Assembly (NCBI GenBank): GCA_009792885.1
Contig: WMCF01000055.1
Location: 1,175,511-1,239,510, forward strand
DNA from: Eremophila alpestris peregrina
Lineage: Eukaryota > Chordata > Aves > Passeriformes > Alaudidae
Direction: 5' to 3'
DNA length: 64,000 bases
Under the pieces are notes generated by a model, which worked only from the letters and a program-made list of their open reading frames with translations, did no database searches and had not been told where the DNA came from. A program made the position numbers and the translations under genes. How positions within the stretch are numbered: position 1 is the stretch's first letter; each line of letters begins with the position of its first letter. This document shows positions 62,061 to 64,000 of this stretch, piece by piece.

Positions 62061-63507
62061 CTTTTAATTAAGGAAAAACTAGATATTTGGATAGAACTAG
62101 ACATTCTTCCATAAACAAGTCCAGATATTAAGTCATTTCTGTGACATACAAAGAAGAAACTTAAGGCAGAGCCATACTTTGTTATCTATTATATGCAATT
62201 CACATTTATTGATCCATCCAGGATGAGGGACTTCTTGCTTTTGTGCAGACATCAAAAGGTCCCTTTGCTACTTGTGGAACCCCCTTGCCTACACTGAAGT
62301 GATTTATTTTGGTGAGAAAGGTTGAAATAATAAATTTTAAACTGTAAATATATTTCTTCCTTTTTCTTCTCCTGCTTCCCTGAAAAGCATTTTCCTGTGG
62401 AAAATGAGAAAGCTTTTCATTATGAGATGTGTCTGATGGAACTTACTGTTTTTGCAAAAGTGGTAAAAAAATTGGTATTGTTAAGTCAAACACAGACTGA
62501 TGCAGATGATCTGATTCTACGACTTACTATATGCTGATAGTCACAGATGAAAAATAAGAATATTGCACTCTTCAATTTGAAATACATTTCTGAATATAAA
62601 ATGAATGTATCTTTCTGTCAGTTTATAGTTTCTATTTTCATTGTCGTTTTGGGGATTGGCAGAGATTTGTGAAAGTGTGTGTTTGTGTTAAATAACCACA
62701 ATGATTTAACAAATTATATTTAAGGAGAAAAAGAATCTACCTATTGCATCTACTAATTAACAGTGACCATATACTTCTGTCAAGTTACTTTTGCAAGGGC
62801 ATATTTGAGAACCAAAAGCTGATTTAGAGATCATCTGATATGTGCATAAGTGCCTTGTCTTATTTTCTGTGTACTGCTGTAAAATTTAGGTATGGCTTAG
62901 TTCTGTGCATGTGTACGCTAATTAAAACCCGTTTGTGCCTGAGGTACTTCTGTTGTAATAAGCAGCATTCTTATATGAACTCACTGCTTCAGTTGTTGAA
63001 TGTATTTTAGCAAGACACACCATTTTTTTCAGTCCAGCTGGGGCCTTGCAAGTGCTCTGTGGAGGTCAGCTGTCCATGGCTGTCCTACCAATGTGTCAGT
63101 GCTCTGGGCTTGTGTCCTGGGCATGCTGAGCATCCCTGTCTGCTCCTGTAAAGAGAGGAAGCCTTTCTGCTCAATATGTGTGTGAGTGGTTGGATGGGCA
63201 GAGGGCTAAATTAGCAGCCCAGCTAGCAGAACTAGGATTTTTCTGAAGGATCTTAACACTGTGGGTATTGAGACTCTTCCTCTCAGATGTGTTAGTCCTT
63301 TGCTTTTCTGTGGAGATTCAGGACTGGCACTGGCACTGCTGCTGAACAACCCATGTGCCCTGAACCATTAAGTCCTGTATCTTATTTTATAGCTTGTTTC
63401 TCTTCACAGGAGCACTGGTTGGGGTGTTTTTACACAAAGCACATACTGGCTTGGATTTTTGAGTCAGGGATTTTTCCAGAGGTGGCCTGAAGGTAATTTT
63501 GATGGGA

Positions 63508-63524
63508 TTTTTTTTTTTTTTTTT
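63508..63524 (+). repeat. Poly-T run (T17)
   Basis: Seventeen consecutive T residues in intron 2. No associated element is recognised. Confidence 0.9.
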
Positions 63525-64000
63525 CTGGAACTGAGTCTTAAAACCATAGGCAGATCCTGACGCATCTATATCCAGCAAAACTTGTGGTGGATCCTGACTT
63601 GTCTGCCTTATCATGACTCTGTTCTGCTATTATCTCATGTCTGACTGTTCTCCACTTGGTCAGACTCCAAATTCCCTGCTCTCTTCCTTGCTCCATGTAC
63701 CCTGATCTGCCCTAAACCCAGTTGTTAGTTTGTGACTATGTGGCAGGTGTTGCCCTTTTCTGCTCTTGCTTTTTCTGGGTGAGGCTAACAGGCTAATCCA
63801 GCAAGATTAGATTTTCGCAGTGCTGGTAACTTGTTGGGTGTTTGTGAGGTACAGGTCCTCTTCTCTTCTGGTTCTCATGTCATAATAAAAGAAATCAGTT
63901 CCACACCAAGATGCAACAGTGGCTTTGTTTAGACTTTTTATGCAATTCTAGAAATAAAAGGAAGAAAACCTGAACCCACCTCCTCAAAAATTACACTGTT

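Larger units (their letters stand above)
1..64000 (+). other. MAML3: MAML3 gene, internal part (intron 1 3' part, exon 2, intron 2 5' part)
   Basis: The whole window is best read as one gene segment on the plus strand. The only exon with clear protein homology is at 58863-60347, and its translation matches the second exon of Mastermind-like 3. It has an acceptor on its left and a donor on its right, so the flanks are introns 1 and 2. Intron 1 of MAML genes is very long in vertebrates, which fits almost 59 kb with no other coding exon. Exon 1, which encodes the basic helix that contacts the Notch intracellular domain and RBPJ, is not in the window, and nor are exons 3 onward. The gene assignment is strong. 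That the left part contains no nested gene is an inference from the lack of any conserved reading frame. Confidence 0.9.
60357..64000. other. MAML3 intron 2, 5' part
   Basis: Intronic sequence beyond the exon 2 donor. It contains an in-frame stop (60384-60386), an AATAAA motif in sense orientation at 61243-61248, a CT/T tract at 62036-62060 and a T17 run at 63508-63524. No further MAML3 exon and no mobile element was recognised. Confidence 0.7.

Overview
This window is vertebrate nuclear DNA lying almost entirely inside one gene. The organism is very probably a bird, and likely a songbird. The bird call rests on several short, 5'-truncated CR1 LINE tails of avian type. The songbird call rests on LTR families that I recognise from memory of passerine genomes. 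The protein evidence agrees: the only convincing coding exon encodes a Mastermind-like 3 (MAML3) segment close to, but clearly different from, the mammalian protein.

Layout: positions 1-58862 are the 3' part of MAML3 intron 1. Positions 58863-60347 are the large exon 2 (495 codons, phase 0 at both ends, canonical AG and GTAAGT sites). Positions 60348-64000 are the 5' part of intron 2. Exon 1, which would carry the basic Notch-binding domain, and the later exons with the C-terminal activation domain are outside the window. I see no bacterial-type genes, operons, CRISPR arrays, tRNA or rRNA genes.

Intron 1 holds six CR1 tails, one older CR1/L3-like fragment, two possible ancient SINE remnants and several LTR retrotransposon pieces. 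These include a solo ERVL-type LTR with a clean 5-bp target duplication (20744-21904). A 3'-end ERV remnant at about 2293-4255 carries a decayed 221-codon ORF with a coiled coil. A sense-oriented LTR with TATA and AATAAA signals lies at 32196-32446. Nearly all recognisable elements are antisense to MAML3. The rest of the intron is unique AT-rich sequence with scattered simple repeats and a few candidate enhancer-like blocks.

MAML3 is a nuclear coactivator. Its N terminus, encoded by exon 1, joins the Notch intracellular domain-RBPJ complex. The exon 2 region supplies the acidic p300/CBP-recruiting part and the glutamine-rich middle. I found no evidence for an undescribed biological system. 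The most useful second looks are the ERV remnant with its odd ORF, the CpG cluster at about 53940-54230, a possible intron-retention isoform of exon 2, and the enhancer-like blocks.
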